64,000 nucleotides of DNA from Haliotispira sp965263485 (GCA_965263485.1 CBDHHO010000003.1:28764-92763), one strand, 5' to 3'. Numbered from the stretch's first letter, positions 53,963 to 62,128 are shown. Numbers and translations are program-made. The notes: generated by a model not told the origin, from the sequence alone.

Positions 53963-56205
53963 CAGGCTGCACCTCTTGCAGCTGCCTGCAACAATCGTAC
54001 AAAGTCGGAAATCTCCTCAATATCCTCTGCGTTGACCCTCAGATTCTCGATGTGAACCGACACGCTGTCATTCCCGCGGATGCGGGAATCCCCGCCGCCT
54101 TCTCCGGGCACATTGCGGATCCGCCCCCGGTGCAGCCGCTCCAAGTTATCCAGCCCAATCCGTTTTACCGAGTCCTGAGAAAAAACATACTCCCCGGCGT
54201 GGACCACCCCGGCAATCTGATTGACCGAGCCGGGGCCGGTATAACCGCCCCCGGTAAAGCCCTTGATGTTTCCGCCAGCCGGGACGCTCCCGGGGGCCTT
54301 TTTCCCGCCGCCCACCAACCATTGCCAGGCACCGGTCAGCATATTGATGCCCTTGCTCACGGGGGCAAATAATGTTTCAAAAAATTCCTTTACTGGTTTC
54401 CAAACACTAATAACCAACGAGGCTAGATTTGTAAATATTCCAGAAAACCAATCGCCAACCGTATGCAAAACCGACAGCAACCCCGACCACAGACCGACAA
54501 AAAACGCTTGTACCGGCTGCCATATCGTTATAATAGCATTCCCAATCGGGGCAAAGATATTCATCAAATAATTGCCCACCGCGCTCGCAGCGGCAGTGAT
54601 CCCCTGCCATAAAGACGCGAAGAATGCCTTAATCGGCTGCCAGTGCGTCATAATCGTTTTGACAACTAGCACAGGTATCGTGACCCATGGAGCCCATAGA
54701 ACACCAATTGCCGCAAAAAAAGGGTTGTTCAATAAATTGCTGAACCAGCTGATTGCCGTCTTTACGCCGAAGACAATCCCATCCCACACCTTGACTGCAA
54801 AGGCCCGAACCGTTTCCCAGTTTTTATACAGCAGCACACCAATCGCCACGACTGCCGCAATTCCGGCGGCTATCAGCAGTATCGGGCCCAGAGCTGCCCA
54901 GTGAGCCACCGCGAAGGCGTAGGCCTTGGGGATGGCAGCCATAAATTTACCCCCCAAATTCATGACAGCCCCCGCCACCATAGCCACCGGACCGGCAGCA
55001 ACGGCAACCCCACCCAGCAAAAGCAACGTGTTTTGTATCGGTTGAGAGAGCTTGCCAAACCCAATAGCTAAATTACTAATTCCAGCTGCCAGCGGTTCGG
55101 CAACCCTCAAAGCCAAAGCCAACGCAGGCATCAAGCCCTGTCCAATATTCTGGGCACTCACTGCAACCTGGCTTTTTAACTGTTCAAACTGGAATCCCAA
55201 CTTATTGATGCCCCCGGTCTGCGCTGTGAAAGCTGCATCCAGTGCCCCACTGGAACTGTACATTTCCTTTAATTTTTCGTTATATGTATCCGCTGAGGCC
55301 CCGGCAAGCACCATAGCGACCTTCCCAGCTTCAGAGGAACTGAATAAATTGGTTATCTTCTGTCCTGAAGCTTGAGCAGAAGCCCCCAGAGCTTGAATGG
55401 CACCGCCAAACCCGAGTTGTGCAATCATCGCATCACTGGAACTGTAGCCCAAGTCGGCAATAGCCCCGGCTAGAGCCTTCCCCGGCTTTACCATCTCAGT
55501 GAGGATTGCGGCTGTGGAAGTACTTACCTCTGCTGCGGAGCCGACAACGCCGGTAGTCGTGGCAAACACGGCAAACAAGTCCTCCTGAGACACCCCCAGC
55601 GCATTGGCATTGCCAGTCACCTTGCCAATGCTGGCAGCCAGCTCCGGAAACGTAGTCTGACCCAGTTTTACCGTCTGAAAAGCCAGATCAGCGGCCTTCT
55701 GCATTGCGGTCGCGCTGGTATCGCCATAGCCTTTGGTTACCGCAGAAGTCAGGGCTATAGCCTCGCTGGTCGTGGCCATACCCGCAGCCGCCGCTTTGGT
55801 ATTAATTTCCAGCGTTTTAGAAGTATCAGCGGTATCGCCAAATGCCGATATAACGTTGTACAGTCCGTCATTTAAACTGGCTGTGCTCTGCCCAAATTGC
55901 ACAGCCATATTCTGTACATTTTGCCCAAGTTCCTGCACCCGCTTCTCAGCAACACCCAAACTGGCTACATTGGCCAGACCTTTATTGAAATCTACTCCAG
56001 CTTTAAGGGCGGCCACCCCGATTCCAACCAAAGGAACCGACATAGCCATTGTAGCCTTCTTGCCGACATCCACCATCTTTGCCCCGGCAAACTGGGCTCT
56101 CTGTGCCCCGGTCTCCAAATCTGCCCAGACTGCCTTGGCCTTAAGAGCCGGAGCAGAAAACTGATCGTGTAATTTAAGAGCTACACTTGCAATCAAATCG
56201 GCCAT
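53962..56205 (-). CDS. Phage tail tape measure protein
   Basis: 747 residues, TP901-type core (about 60-340: GVDFNKGLANVASLGV, FGQSTASLNDGLYNVISAFG, GNANALGVSQEDLFAVFATT, EMVKPGKALAGAIADLG). A membrane-active region of long hydrophobic helices follows (about 390-620: LLLGGVAVAAGPVAMVAGAV, WAALGPILLIAAGIAAVVAIG). The tail repeats Trp-containing segments of about 45 residues. It sets tail length and helps DNA entry. The ATG at 56205 follows GAGGGA. Length suggests a moderate-length tail. The frame is intact. Confidence 0.88.
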   Translation of the reverse strand: MADLIASVALKLHDQFSAPALKAKAVWADLETGAQRAQFAGAKMVDVGKKATMAMSVPLVGIGVAALKAGVDFNKGLANVASLGVAEKRVQELGQNVQNMAVQFGQSTASLNDGLYNVISAFGDTADTSKTLEINTKAAAAGMATTSEAIALTSAVTKGYGDTSATAMQKAADLAFQTVKLGQTTFPELAASIGKVTGNANALGVSQEDLFAVFATTTGVVGSAAEVSTSTAAILTEMVKPGKALAGAIADLGYSSSDAMIAQLGFGGAIQALGASAQASGQKITNLFSSSEAGKVAMVLAGASADTYNEKLKEMYSSSGALDAAFTAQTGGINKLGFQFEQLKSQVAVSAQNIGQGLMPALALALRVAEPLAAGISNLAIGFGKLSQPIQNTLLLLGGVAVAAGPVAMVAGAVMNLGGKFMAAIPKAYAFAVAHWAALGPILLIAAGIAAVVAIGVLLYKNWETVRAFAVKVWDGIVFGVKTAISWFSNLLNNPFFAAIGVLWAPWVTIPVLVVKTIMTHWQPIKAFFASLWQGITAAASAVGNYLMNIFAPIGNAIITIWQPVQAFFVGLWSGLLSVLHTVGDWFSGIFTNLASLVISVWKPVKEFFETLFAPVSKGINMLTGAWQWLVGGGKKAPGSVPAGGNIKGFTGGGYTGPGSVNQIAGVVHAGEYVFSQDSVKRIGLDNLERLHRGRIRNVPGEGGGDSRIRGNDSVSVHIENLRVNAEDIEEISDFVRLLQAAARGAA

Positions 56206-56221
56206 CGCTTATAATTCCCTC

Positions 56222-56371
56222 ATGAAGATGTGGCTCTGGTCAGCAATCTCCGTGGTATTCCCACCATTAATCATCATTCCTTTGATCTGGCTGCTATGCC
56301 TTTTCTATAAGATGGTTAGAGAAATTAAAGCAGGCTGGCAGGAAATAGACCGTTCCAGCGGGAAATCCTAA
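56222..56371 (+). CDS. Possible small membrane protein
   Basis: 49 residues on the strand opposite the tail genes: MKMWLWSAISVVFPP, then a hydrophobic helix (LIIIPLIWLLCLFY) and a short charged tail (MVREIKAGWQEIDR). The composition is convincing for a one-helix membrane protein, but no clear ribosome-binding site precedes the ATG. It fills the 160-bp gap between the chaperone and tape measure genes. On the minus strand the same gap holds only a 22-codon frame (start near 56270). Confidence 0.35.
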   Translation: MKMWLWSAISVVFPPLIIIPLIWLLCLFYKMVREIKAGWQEIDRSSGKS

Positions 56372-56870
56372 TCCTCCCCCAGAGCCCGGCAAATCGCCTC
56401 CTGCACAATCCCGACCTCCAAGTCCCTCAAATACTCCGCCCGAACTACCAGGCCGGGCAAGCGGGACAACGGAACTCCCCCTCCTTCAGGAGGGGGCTGG
56501 GGGGAGGCTCCAACGGGGGAGGCTCCAAACCGCTCTACAAACAGCAGAGCCCGTTCCAGCTCACTTAAACGGCCACCAGAGGCTTGTGCTCCAGCGGCAT
56601 TCCGTACAAAGGGTTGAGGTACTCCTGCACGAAGGTACCCAGAGCCGCCTTGTGCGGTCCGATCTGTTCTGCCAGGCTCAGGCCCGACTCATCCTTGCCG
56701 CACTCGAGGGCCAACTGGTGTAAGAGCTGCTCGTTGGCCCCCATTCCATCGCGCTGGGACTGCTCGCTGTATAGCTGCATCTGGGCCGTGGTCGGCTCGC
56801 AGAAGGCGAAGCACAAATGCTCCGTGCCCCCATCGCGCCGCTGGAAACTGTATTCCGCCAGGAACAAAGA
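56368..56870 (-). CDS. Tail assembly chaperone G and -1 frameshift product GT
   Basis: Frame G runs from a TTG at 56867, or from codons further upstream (LSEEQKIELITRAKEKAGS), to a stop at 56565: about 100 residues ending PLVAV. At codons 86-87 of this frame the sequence is C CCT TTG, the X XXY YYZ form of a -1 slippery site (56613-56607). Shifting there continues without a stop for 79 more codons (VRNAAGAQAS to CRALGED) to TAG at 56370-56368, giving a 166-residue GT form. This mirrors lambda gpG/gpGT and its conserved place just before the tape measure gene. The ISL3 insertion at 56944 has removed the normal start. Confidence 0.7.
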
Positions 56871-56943
56871 TTTGCTCCCGGCCTTCTCTTTGGCCCGAGT
56901 GATCAGCTCAATTTTCTGCTCTTCGCTCAGTGGATTTTATTTT

Positions 56944-58250
56944 GGCTCTTCGGTACGTCTTGTGGATTTTAGGTAAAGATGATACAATGGGGAAATGAAC
57001 GATAAGCAACTTTTAATTTTGGGCCTGGGACTGAGCGAACCATGGCAGATTATCAGTCAGGAACTCAGAGAAGACAAGAAGCCACATGAATTACACATCG
57101 CAATTAAAGCTGAGCGTGGCTCCAAGTATCCGTGTCCCGAGTGTAAGAAAATGTGCCCTGCTCACGACTTTAAGGAACTTGAATGGCGGCATTTAAACTT
57201 CTTTCAACACCATTGCTACATCCGCGCAAAAGTACCCCGAACAAAATGTTTAGAGCATGGTATCAGGCGTATTCTGGTCCCATGGGCAAGAAATGGAAGC
57301 TCTTTTACCTTACTCTTTGAGCAGGCTGTTCTCATGCGTGAAATGCCTATGCTTTCAGTAGCCAGACAAACTGGAATCGAAGATAAAAGAGTTGCCAGAA
57401 TTATCAAACATTACGTTGAAGAAGGCAAAAAACAAATAGATTTATCTAATTTAAAATCTATTGGACTTGATGAGACATCAAGCAAGCGAGGACATAACTA
57501 TGTGACTGTATTTGTCGATATGGATAAGAAAAAGGAATCTGTAATTTTTGCGACAGAAGGAAGGGATTCCAGTGTTGTTAAGGAGTGCAAAGACTTTATA
57601 GAAGAACATAATGGGGAAAAAGAAAATGTTGAAGAAGTAGTTTGTGATATGTCAAAGCCTTTTTTGAAAGGAATCAGAGAGAATTTTCCTGAATCTTCGG
57701 TAACAGCTGATTGGTTTCATATTTGTAAGAAGTTTGTAGAAGCATTAAATACAGTGAGGAAATCTGAGAGTAAACATAAGAATTTCCCTAAGCATGCACG
57801 ATGGGCAGTAGTAAAGAACCCGGCGAACAATGCCCTGACAAAGTCACAGTTGGAAGCTTTACTGGAGCTTGAAGCGGGAGGTTTTCAGACGATGACGGGG
57901 TATCAGATAAAAGAGAAATTATCTTGGATAAGAGGCGCGAAAACTTTACAGGGAGCCAAGTGGAGGATTCGAAGATTTATCAATTATTCGAGAGAACTGA
58001 TAAAAGATCAGGATTTATTAGAGCCGATGGCTAAAGCATTGGATAGCTTGGAGAAACATGGGGATAAGGTGGTGGAGCGCTGGCGCTCAGGTAAGACAAG
58101 CGCCCGTCTGGAAGGGTTGAACAGTATATTTCAAGCGGTTAGAGCCAGGGCTAGGGGTTACAGGAATACAGAAACATTTTTAATGATGATATACTTGCTC
58201 GCCAGTCCGGTAGCTGCGACTCTAAAATCAACTTGATATACCGAGGAGCC
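56944..58250 (+). mobile_element. ISL3-family insertion sequence
   Basis: The left end is GGCTCTTCGGTACGTCTTG (56944) and the right end, reverse-complemented from 58250, is GGCTCCTCGGTATATCAAG. Both are followed by TGATTTTAG-like words, giving imperfect inverted repeats of about 27 bp. GGCTCT ends are typical of ISL3. It encloses one transposase gene. The flanking 8 bp do not match, so no target duplication is visible. It interrupts the tail chaperone gene of the prophage. Confidence 0.8.
56995..58236 (+). CDS. ISL3-family transposase
   Basis: 413 residues. An N-terminal zinc-finger region (YPCPECKKMCPAHDF, about 42-56) precedes the DDE catalytic domain: SIGLDETSSKRGHNYVTVF (first Asp about 160), VCDMSKPFLKGIRENFPES (second Asp about 220) and the late Glu near SARLEGLNSIFQAVRARARG. 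These match ISL3/IS1167-type enzymes. The ATG at 56995 follows GGGGAAATGAAC-type spacing. The gene appears intact. A copy of its last 59 codons is found downstream at 58915. Confidence 0.9.
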   Translation: MNDKQLLILGLGLSEPWQIISQELREDKKPHELHIAIKAERGSKYPCPECKKMCPAHDFKELEWRHLNFFQHHCYIRAKVPRTKCLEHGIRRILVPWARNGSSFTLLFEQAVLMREMPMLSVARQTGIEDKRVARIIKHYVEEGKKQIDLSNLKSIGLDETSSKRGHNYVTVFVDMDKKKESVIFATEGRDSSVVKECKDFIEEHNGEKENVEEVVCDMSKPFLKGIRENFPESSVTADWFHICKKFVEALNTVRKSESKHKNFPKHARWAVVKNPANNALTKSQLEALLELEAGGFQTMTGYQIKEKLSWIRGAKTLQGAKWRIRRFINYSRELIKDQDLLEPMAKALDSLEKHGDKVVERWRSGKTSARLEGLNSIFQAVRARARGYRNTETFLMMIYLLASPVAATLKST

Positions 58251-58285
58251 AAAATGCCAAAATTTGGGATGGGTGGTGTTTAAAA

Positions 58286-58314
58286 TTGACTTTTGAAAAG
58301 ATTAGGGTTATGTT
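58286..58314 (+). promoter_or_regulatory. Sigma-70-like promoter of small cassette 1
   Basis: TTGACT (58286-58291), 17-bp spacer, TATGTT (58309-58314). The spacer and surroundings (TTAGGGTTATGTTATAAAGG) are shared with promoters at 58807 and 59660, so three cassettes carry versions of one promoter, plus the exact duplicate of this one at 59142. Confidence 0.6.
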
Positions 58315-58367
58315 ATAAAGGTAATCAGATTTGCATTGCAAAAATACAATGAATGAAGGAGTTTGTT

Positions 58368-58565
58368 ATGTCTAAAAGTGACTGGGAATTTTTCAACTGT
58401 TCCGAACCGCACGAGCACGATTATGTCGTAGGGCTTTACCCTAAAGCTGAAAAGGAGGAAGTCCGTAATTTACTAAAGAAATGGTGTAAGGATGGGACAA
58501 TCAATAATACCAAACATACAGAGATTTATGAGCTTTTAGAGAAGAAAGGCTATCATAGAAACTAA
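58368..58565 (+). CDS. Small cassette protein, copy 1
   Basis: 65 residues from ATG 58368, preceded by GAAGGAG. The sequence starts MSKSDWEFFNCSEPHEHDYV and ends with a helical segment (TEIYELLEKKGYHRN). It is acidic to neutral, with no membrane segment. An identical copy lies at 59224. A distant relative may be the 78-residue protein at 59719, which shares the SDW start and a Tyr-rich helical end. The function is unknown. Its own promoter, small size and prophage setting suggest an accessory (moron) gene. Confidence 0.65.
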   Translation: MSKSDWEFFNCSEPHEHDYVVGLYPKAEKEEVRNLLKKWCKDGTINNTKHTEIYELLEKKGYHRN

Positions 58566-58568
58566 AGC

Positions 58569-58733
58569 CGGGGCCAGGTAGATAATCTTCCCGTCCACGG
58601 GGCTGAAAATCTTCTTCGCCGGAATTACAATGTCAATTCCGTTATGGCCGATCAGTCCGTACTTGGCATACAGCGGCAGCAGCTTCGGTACCGTGTTCGC
58701 TTTGCCGAATCTCTGTGTGATAATCATGCGCAC
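58569..58733 (-). pseudogene. M23-type peptidase fragment, copy 1
   Basis: The N-terminal segment MIITQRFGKAN, YAKYGLIGHNGIDIVIPAKK and FSPVDGKIIYLAPA is the start of a phage M23 endopeptidase domain (GHNGID metal ligands, then a PVDGK beta turn). It is cut off after LAPA, where the small cassette gene begins. The catalytic remainder is absent in this window. Confidence 0.6.
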
Positions 58734-58806
58734 AGCTTAGCGGCGGTATGGCCTTGGTTCTTTTGACCTGGGTGAAAAATTTAAGAGGGGGTGGGGGCGT
58801 TTTTTA

Positions 58807-58835
58807 TTGACTTTTAGGAGAATTAGGTTTACGCT
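58807..58835 (+). promoter_or_regulatory. Promoter of cassette 2
   Basis: TTGACT (58807-58812), 17-bp spacer, TACGCT (58830-58835), with AGAATTAGGTTTACG in the spacer and -10 region as at 59660. It precedes the truncated gene at 58874. Confidence 0.55.
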
Positions 58836-58873
58836 ATAAGGACTAATTGATTTTCTAAAGGAGATTGAAAACT

Positions 58874-59092
58874 ATGGGTAGAGATAAAGCAAAAGATGAT
58901 AAGTACGTGGATTTTGGGGATAAGGTGGTGGAGCGCTGGCGCTCAGGTAAGACAAGCGCCCGTCTGGAAGGGTTGAACAGTATATTTCAAGCGGTTAGAG
59001 CCAGGGCTAGGGGTTACAGGAATACAGAAACATTTTTAATGATGATATACTTGCTCGCCAGTCCGGTAGCTGCGACTCTAAAATCAACTTGA
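58874..59092 (+). pseudogene. Cassette 2 gene start fused to the ISL3 transposase tail
   Basis: The ATG at 58874 follows AAAGGAGA and begins MGRDKAKDDKYVDF. After 14 codons the sequence becomes the last 59 codons of the ISL3 transposase in the same frame, ending PVAATLKST. It is a chance fusion created at the duplication junction (58915). The original cassette gene is lost beyond its first codons. Confidence 0.7.
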
Positions 59093-59223
59093 TATACCGA
59101 GGAGCCAAAATGCCAAAATTTGGGATGGGTGGTGTTTAAAATTGACTTTTGAAAAGATTAGGGTTATGTTATAAAGGTAATCAGATTTGCATTGCAAAAA
59201 TACAATGAATGAAGGAGTTTGTT

Positions 59224-59421
59224 ATGTCTAAAAGTGACTGGGAATTTTTCAACTGTTCCGAACCGCACGAGCACGATTATGTCGTAGGGCTTTACCCTAA
59301 AGCTGAAAAGGAGGAAGTCCGTAATTTACTAAAGAAATGGTGTAAGGATGGGACAATCAATAATACCAAACATACAGAGATTTATGAGCTTTTAGAGAAG
59401 AAAGGCTATCATAGAAACTAA
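59224..59421 (+). CDS. Small cassette protein, copy 2
   Basis: Identical in sequence to the protein at 58368 (65 residues), with the same promoter (TTGACT at 59142, TATGTT at 59165) and the same ribosome-binding site. The perfect identity, against divergence in the neighbouring peptidase fragment, points to recent gene conversion or recent duplication of this part. Confidence 0.65.
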   Translation: MSKSDWEFFNCSEPHEHDYVVGLYPKAEKEEVRNLLKKWCKDGTINNTKHTEIYELLEKKGYHRN

Positions 59422-59424
59422 AGC

Positions 59425-59589
59425 CGGGGCCAGGTAGATAATCTTCCCGTCCACGGGGCTGTAAATCTTCTTCGCCGGAATCACAATGTCGATTCCGTTA
59501 TGGCCGATCAGTCCGTACTTCGCATACAGCGGCAGCAGCTTTGGTGCCGTGTTTGCTTTGCCGAATCTCTGTGTGATAATCATGCGCAC
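59425..59589 (-). pseudogene. M23-type peptidase fragment, copy 2
   Basis: Same fragment as at 58569, with YSPVDGK for FSPVDGK and APKLL for VPKLL, and several silent changes. The substitutions are mostly at third codon positions, so both copies were once under coding constraint before truncation. Confidence 0.6.
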
Positions 59590-59659
59590 AGCTTAGCGGC
59601 GGTATGGCCTCGGTTCTTTTGACCTGGGTGAAAAATTCTGGGGTATTTTGGAGGGAGTA

Positions 59660-59688
59660 TTGATTTTGGGGAGAATTAGGTTTACGTT
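59660..59688 (+). promoter_or_regulatory. Promoter of cassette 3
   Basis: TTGATT (59660-59665), 17-bp spacer, TACGTT (59683-59688). The core GAGAATTAGGTTTACG is the same as in the cassette 2 promoter. Confidence 0.55.
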
Positions 59689-59718
59689 ATGGGGACACTA
59701 TGTAAGAAGGAGCTTATT

Positions 59719-59955
59719 ATGTCTGACTGGGATACTGTAAGTTTTTGGGATACTAATGCCCAAAATCCGTGCCATGAACTGGTTAATATAGCTAAGAAAT
59801 ATAAAGGGTCTATGCGTGAGATTGTTGGCTATTTACTTTTTTCTGAAACGGAGATCAAGGAGCATTTTGGGAAAAAGCGCAGCGAGCACCTGAATCACGA
59901 TCAAGTCTATGATTACTTGGACACGCACTCACACTATGATCGCAAGGATAAATAG
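59719..59955 (+). CDS. Small cassette protein 3
   Basis: 78 residues from ATG 59719, after AAGAAGGAG. It starts MSDWDTVSFWDTNAQNPC and has a helical centre (YKGSMREIVGYLLFSETEIK) and a His/Asp-rich end. It shares the promoter type and SDW start with the 65-residue protein but little else. No family is recognised. A bidirectional hairpin follows at 59993. Confidence 0.6.
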   Translation: MSDWDTVSFWDTNAQNPCHELVNIAKKYKGSMREIVGYLLFSETEIKEHFGKKRSEHLNHDQVYDYLDTHSHYDRKDK

Positions 59956-59992
59956 TTATAGGGGTTAATTAGAAGAATACTTCTAGTTGTCT

Positions 59993-60025
59993 CCCTTTAG
60001 CCTCCTTAATCAGGGGGCTAAAGGG
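59993..60025. terminator. Hairpin between convergent genes
   Basis: CCCTTTAGCCTCC and GGGGGCTAAAGGG pair in a stem of about 12 bp around a 7-base loop. It lies just before the stop of the GIY-YIG gene on the minus strand and after cassette 3 on the plus strand, so it can serve both. Confidence 0.65.
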
Positions 60026-60026
60026 A

Positions 60027-61292
60027 TCAGGCTGTCTGTTCCCGCAGCTTTTCTGATTCGCGGAATTCTCTCGCCTGCGCTAACTTCGTGAAGTGTACTT
60101 CTGTATTTAGCTCATCTTTTACTGCATCTTCAATTTCTTGAATATTATCGATAAAGAAAAATTCTTTCCGGTCGTTAATCATATTTACCCGTCTGTTTTC
60201 GAAAATGCCGTGGAGTTTGTTTTCCAGGGCAGGTGCGTCATCTGTGCTAATCATCGCATGTACATCAAATTCAAAGGGCACCGATGCATCTCCAAGTTCT
60301 TTCACACGATCCATCGGTTCCAGCCGACGGGTCATCCCTATCTTAAAAACGCGCTCTCCAAAAGAACCTATGTTAGATATTACATATACGTGTCCTGTTC
60401 GGGTTTGCTGTGCCATTGATAAGGCCCGTTCTTTGCTTTCCTCTGCTTCTTTTAATTGCTGTTCCAGAAGGGCTATTTTCTCATTTAAAGTATTTAGTTC
60501 ATCTCCCTGCAAATTCTGAGCTTCCTTCATAGCTTCGTCTAACGCTGTTTGGTATCGTTTCTCTTCTTCTATTGCTTCCTTTTCCGCTTTTGCAATCTCG
60601 CGCCTGACTTTTTCTTCCTCGCGCATTTGTTCTTTTATCCGTCTTTGCTCTTCCTTTTCCTCATTCAGTTTCTCCTGGTATTCGTGAACCAGATGCAGCT
60701 CTTTTATTTTCCAGTTCCGATAATGGCCAGATATACGTATATCACTGCTTTCTCCCAGCTTATTTATCGTGTCAAAAGAGGTGCTTATTTTATTCTTCAT
60801 GTGGTCAAAGTTATTCCACTTAACTTTTTTAATAACGCTATCACAATCATTATTAAAAACGCGCAGCATCAACTTCATTTGATCTCTACGTCTCTTTTTC
60901 TCCTCCTTGGAAATATTTCCATCGTGCAAAAGCATTGCTTTCTTTTCTTTAATCATTGCTTTTTCTTTCTCTATAATACGATTCAGCTCCTGCTTATATT
61001 TTTCAGCCGTCTCAAAGTCATATTCGGCCTCATATACGCCCGTTTCTATAACAGCAATTGAGCTTTCCAATTGCTCTAAATATGCTTCTCGGTCTCCGAT
61101 TTCCTGCTCTAAGATCTCCTGCTGTCTTTGTGTCTGCTGCATGTGGATCCCTGCTTCATCAAGCAAAGCCTGGACTCTTGCAAGCTCTTCATCTTTGTCT
61201 ATAACACCCTTAAACCGCCTGCGCAGAGCTTTTGTCTTTCCAACATATATAAAAAGAATCGTTAGCGTAATTAAAAATGCAGCTAAAAACAT
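60027..61292 (-). CDS. Membrane-anchored DUF4041 / GIY-YIG (MUG113-type) protein
   Basis: 421 residues from the ATG at 61292, which follows GGAGG; a GTG at 61334 overlapping the repressor stop is less likely. It has an N-terminal membrane helix (MFLAAFLITLTILFIYVG) and long coiled coil (about 25-140). The DUF4041 core follows (about 140-200, MLRVFNNDCDSVIKKVKWNN), then a second coiled coil (205-300) and a GIY-YIG-related nuclease domain (305-400: GHVYVISNIG, VFKIGMTRRLEPMDRVKELG, ENKLHGIFENRRVNM, EFFF). The Tyr-Val-Ile, Arg and late Glu positions of GIY-YIG domains are visible. It lies just downstream of the phage repressor, a usual place for superinfection-exclusion or defence genes. Its role is inferred. 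Confidence 0.75.
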   Translation of the reverse strand: MFLAAFLITLTILFIYVGKTKALRRRFKGVIDKDEELARVQALLDEAGIHMQQTQRQQEILEQEIGDREAYLEQLESSIAVIETGVYEAEYDFETAEKYKQELNRIIEKEKAMIKEKKAMLLHDGNISKEEKKRRRDQMKLMLRVFNNDCDSVIKKVKWNNFDHMKNKISTSFDTINKLGESSDIRISGHYRNWKIKELHLVHEYQEKLNEEKEEQRRIKEQMREEEKVRREIAKAEKEAIEEEKRYQTALDEAMKEAQNLQGDELNTLNEKIALLEQQLKEAEESKERALSMAQQTRTGHVYVISNIGSFGERVFKIGMTRRLEPMDRVKELGDASVPFEFDVHAMISTDDAPALENKLHGIFENRRVNMINDRKEFFFIDNIQEIEDAVKDELNTEVHFTKLAQAREFRESEKLREQTA

Positions 61293-61330
61293 AATAAATC
61301 CTCCATCTATCAGAACACTTGAAATAACCC

Positions 61331-62128
61331 TCACAACACCCTCAAAAATTCAGCATTGCAATACCACTGCTCCCCTTTGCTCGGGTAAATGCTGCGCCCA
61401 GAACCATCCATATACTCGAAATGAGGGCCGGTGTGGTCCAAGCGGAACTTCTTTATAGTCGCTTTTCCTTTGAGTGTAAAGACATAAACCCGCCCGCTGA
61501 TAGGCTCCTGGCACACCCGCAGCAGTACGTTTGAGCCGTCGGGGATGATGTCGGCCATGCTGCCCCCCTCAATACGCACCGCAAAAACTTTTTCCCGATT
61601 TGGGGGCAGGAAGTCTTCCCGCACGGCGATCTGGTCTTCGATGGTGTCCAGCTCGCGCAGCGGCCCCGCCGCGCCACCAAAGCCCAGGTAGGGAATCAAC
61701 ACTTCCCGGATTTCCTCCGGCTCTTCTTTAATTCCGTGTTCTCTGTAGACGATTTCCCGCAGGGCTTCCACCCGCTCTTGCGTGTGCTCCAGCTCCCGCC
61801 GCAAGGCTTGGGTTTCCACCTTGTCGGCTTTGTTTCCCAAGTCTTCCTGCGAGACAAACACCTCTTCCAGGTACCCGAGACTGGGCTTCTCGGCGGCCTT
61901 CTGTTCCTCCGGCGATGGCAGGAACATCTCCCCTTCGCCGGTCAGGAGCCAAGTAGGAGAGACCCTAAATGATTTTGAAATTTTCCTAATAACATCAATT
62001 GAGGGTTTTACTTTTCCTCGTTCAATATCGGATACATTCATCAAACTTAGTTGTATAAATTCTCCAAAATCCTTTTGACTTAAAGATTTAAATTTACGCA
62101 GTTCTTTTATTCTATCTTCGGTATCCAT
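61331..62128 (-). CDS. Phage repressor, HTH plus S24 (LexA-like) peptidase
   Basis: 265 residues. An N-terminal Cro/CI-type helix-turn-helix (about 8-62: KSLSQKDFGEFIQLSLMNVS, SIDVIRKISKSFRVSPTWLL) is joined by a linker (70-140) to an S24 domain. The likely cleavage site is in GFGGAAGPL (about 150), the nucleophile Ser in IEGGSMADIIPDGS (about 198) and the catalytic Lys in VFTLKGKATIKKF. SOS-induced self-cleavage would release lysogeny. It is divergent from cro at 62278 and shares the operator region 62146-62195. Confidence 0.88.
   Translation of the reverse strand: MDTEDRIKELRKFKSLSQKDFGEFIQLSLMNVSDIERGKVKPSIDVIRKISKSFRVSPTWLLTGEGEMFLPSPEEQKAAEKPSLGYLEEVFVSQEDLGNKADKVETQALRRELEHTQERVEALREIVYREHGIKEEPEEIREVLIPYLGFGGAAGPLRELDTIEDQIAVREDFLPPNREKVFAVRIEGGSMADIIPDGSNVLLRVCQEPISGRVYVFTLKGKATIKKFRLDHTGPHFEYMDGSGRSIYPSKGEQWYCNAEFLRVL

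Larger units (their letters stand above)
58059..58781 (+). repeat. Duplicated segment, copy 1 (723 bp)
   Basis: It covers the last 59 codons of the ISL3 transposase, the IS right end, a promoter, a small gene and a truncated peptidase fragment. It recurs at 58915-59637 with a constant offset of 856 bp. The first part (to about 58600) is identical between copies, while the peptidase part differs at about eight bases. This pattern suggests recombination between ISL3 copies that homogenised only part of an older duplication. Confidence 0.85.
58915..59637 (+). repeat. Duplicated segment, copy 2 (723 bp)
   Basis: Second copy of 58059-58781, containing an ISL3 right end at 59106, the promoter at 59142, the small gene at 59224 and the peptidase fragment. 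Its left boundary lies inside the transposase gene and inside cassette 2, and its right boundary is GAAAAATT. Confidence 0.85.

Noticed and set aside
56477..56496. A perfect hairpin (CCCCCTCC, four-base loop, GGAGGGGG) as the stimulator of the -1 frameshift
   Set aside because: It lies more than 100 bases downstream of the slippery site; stimulatory structures usually begin within about 10 bases.
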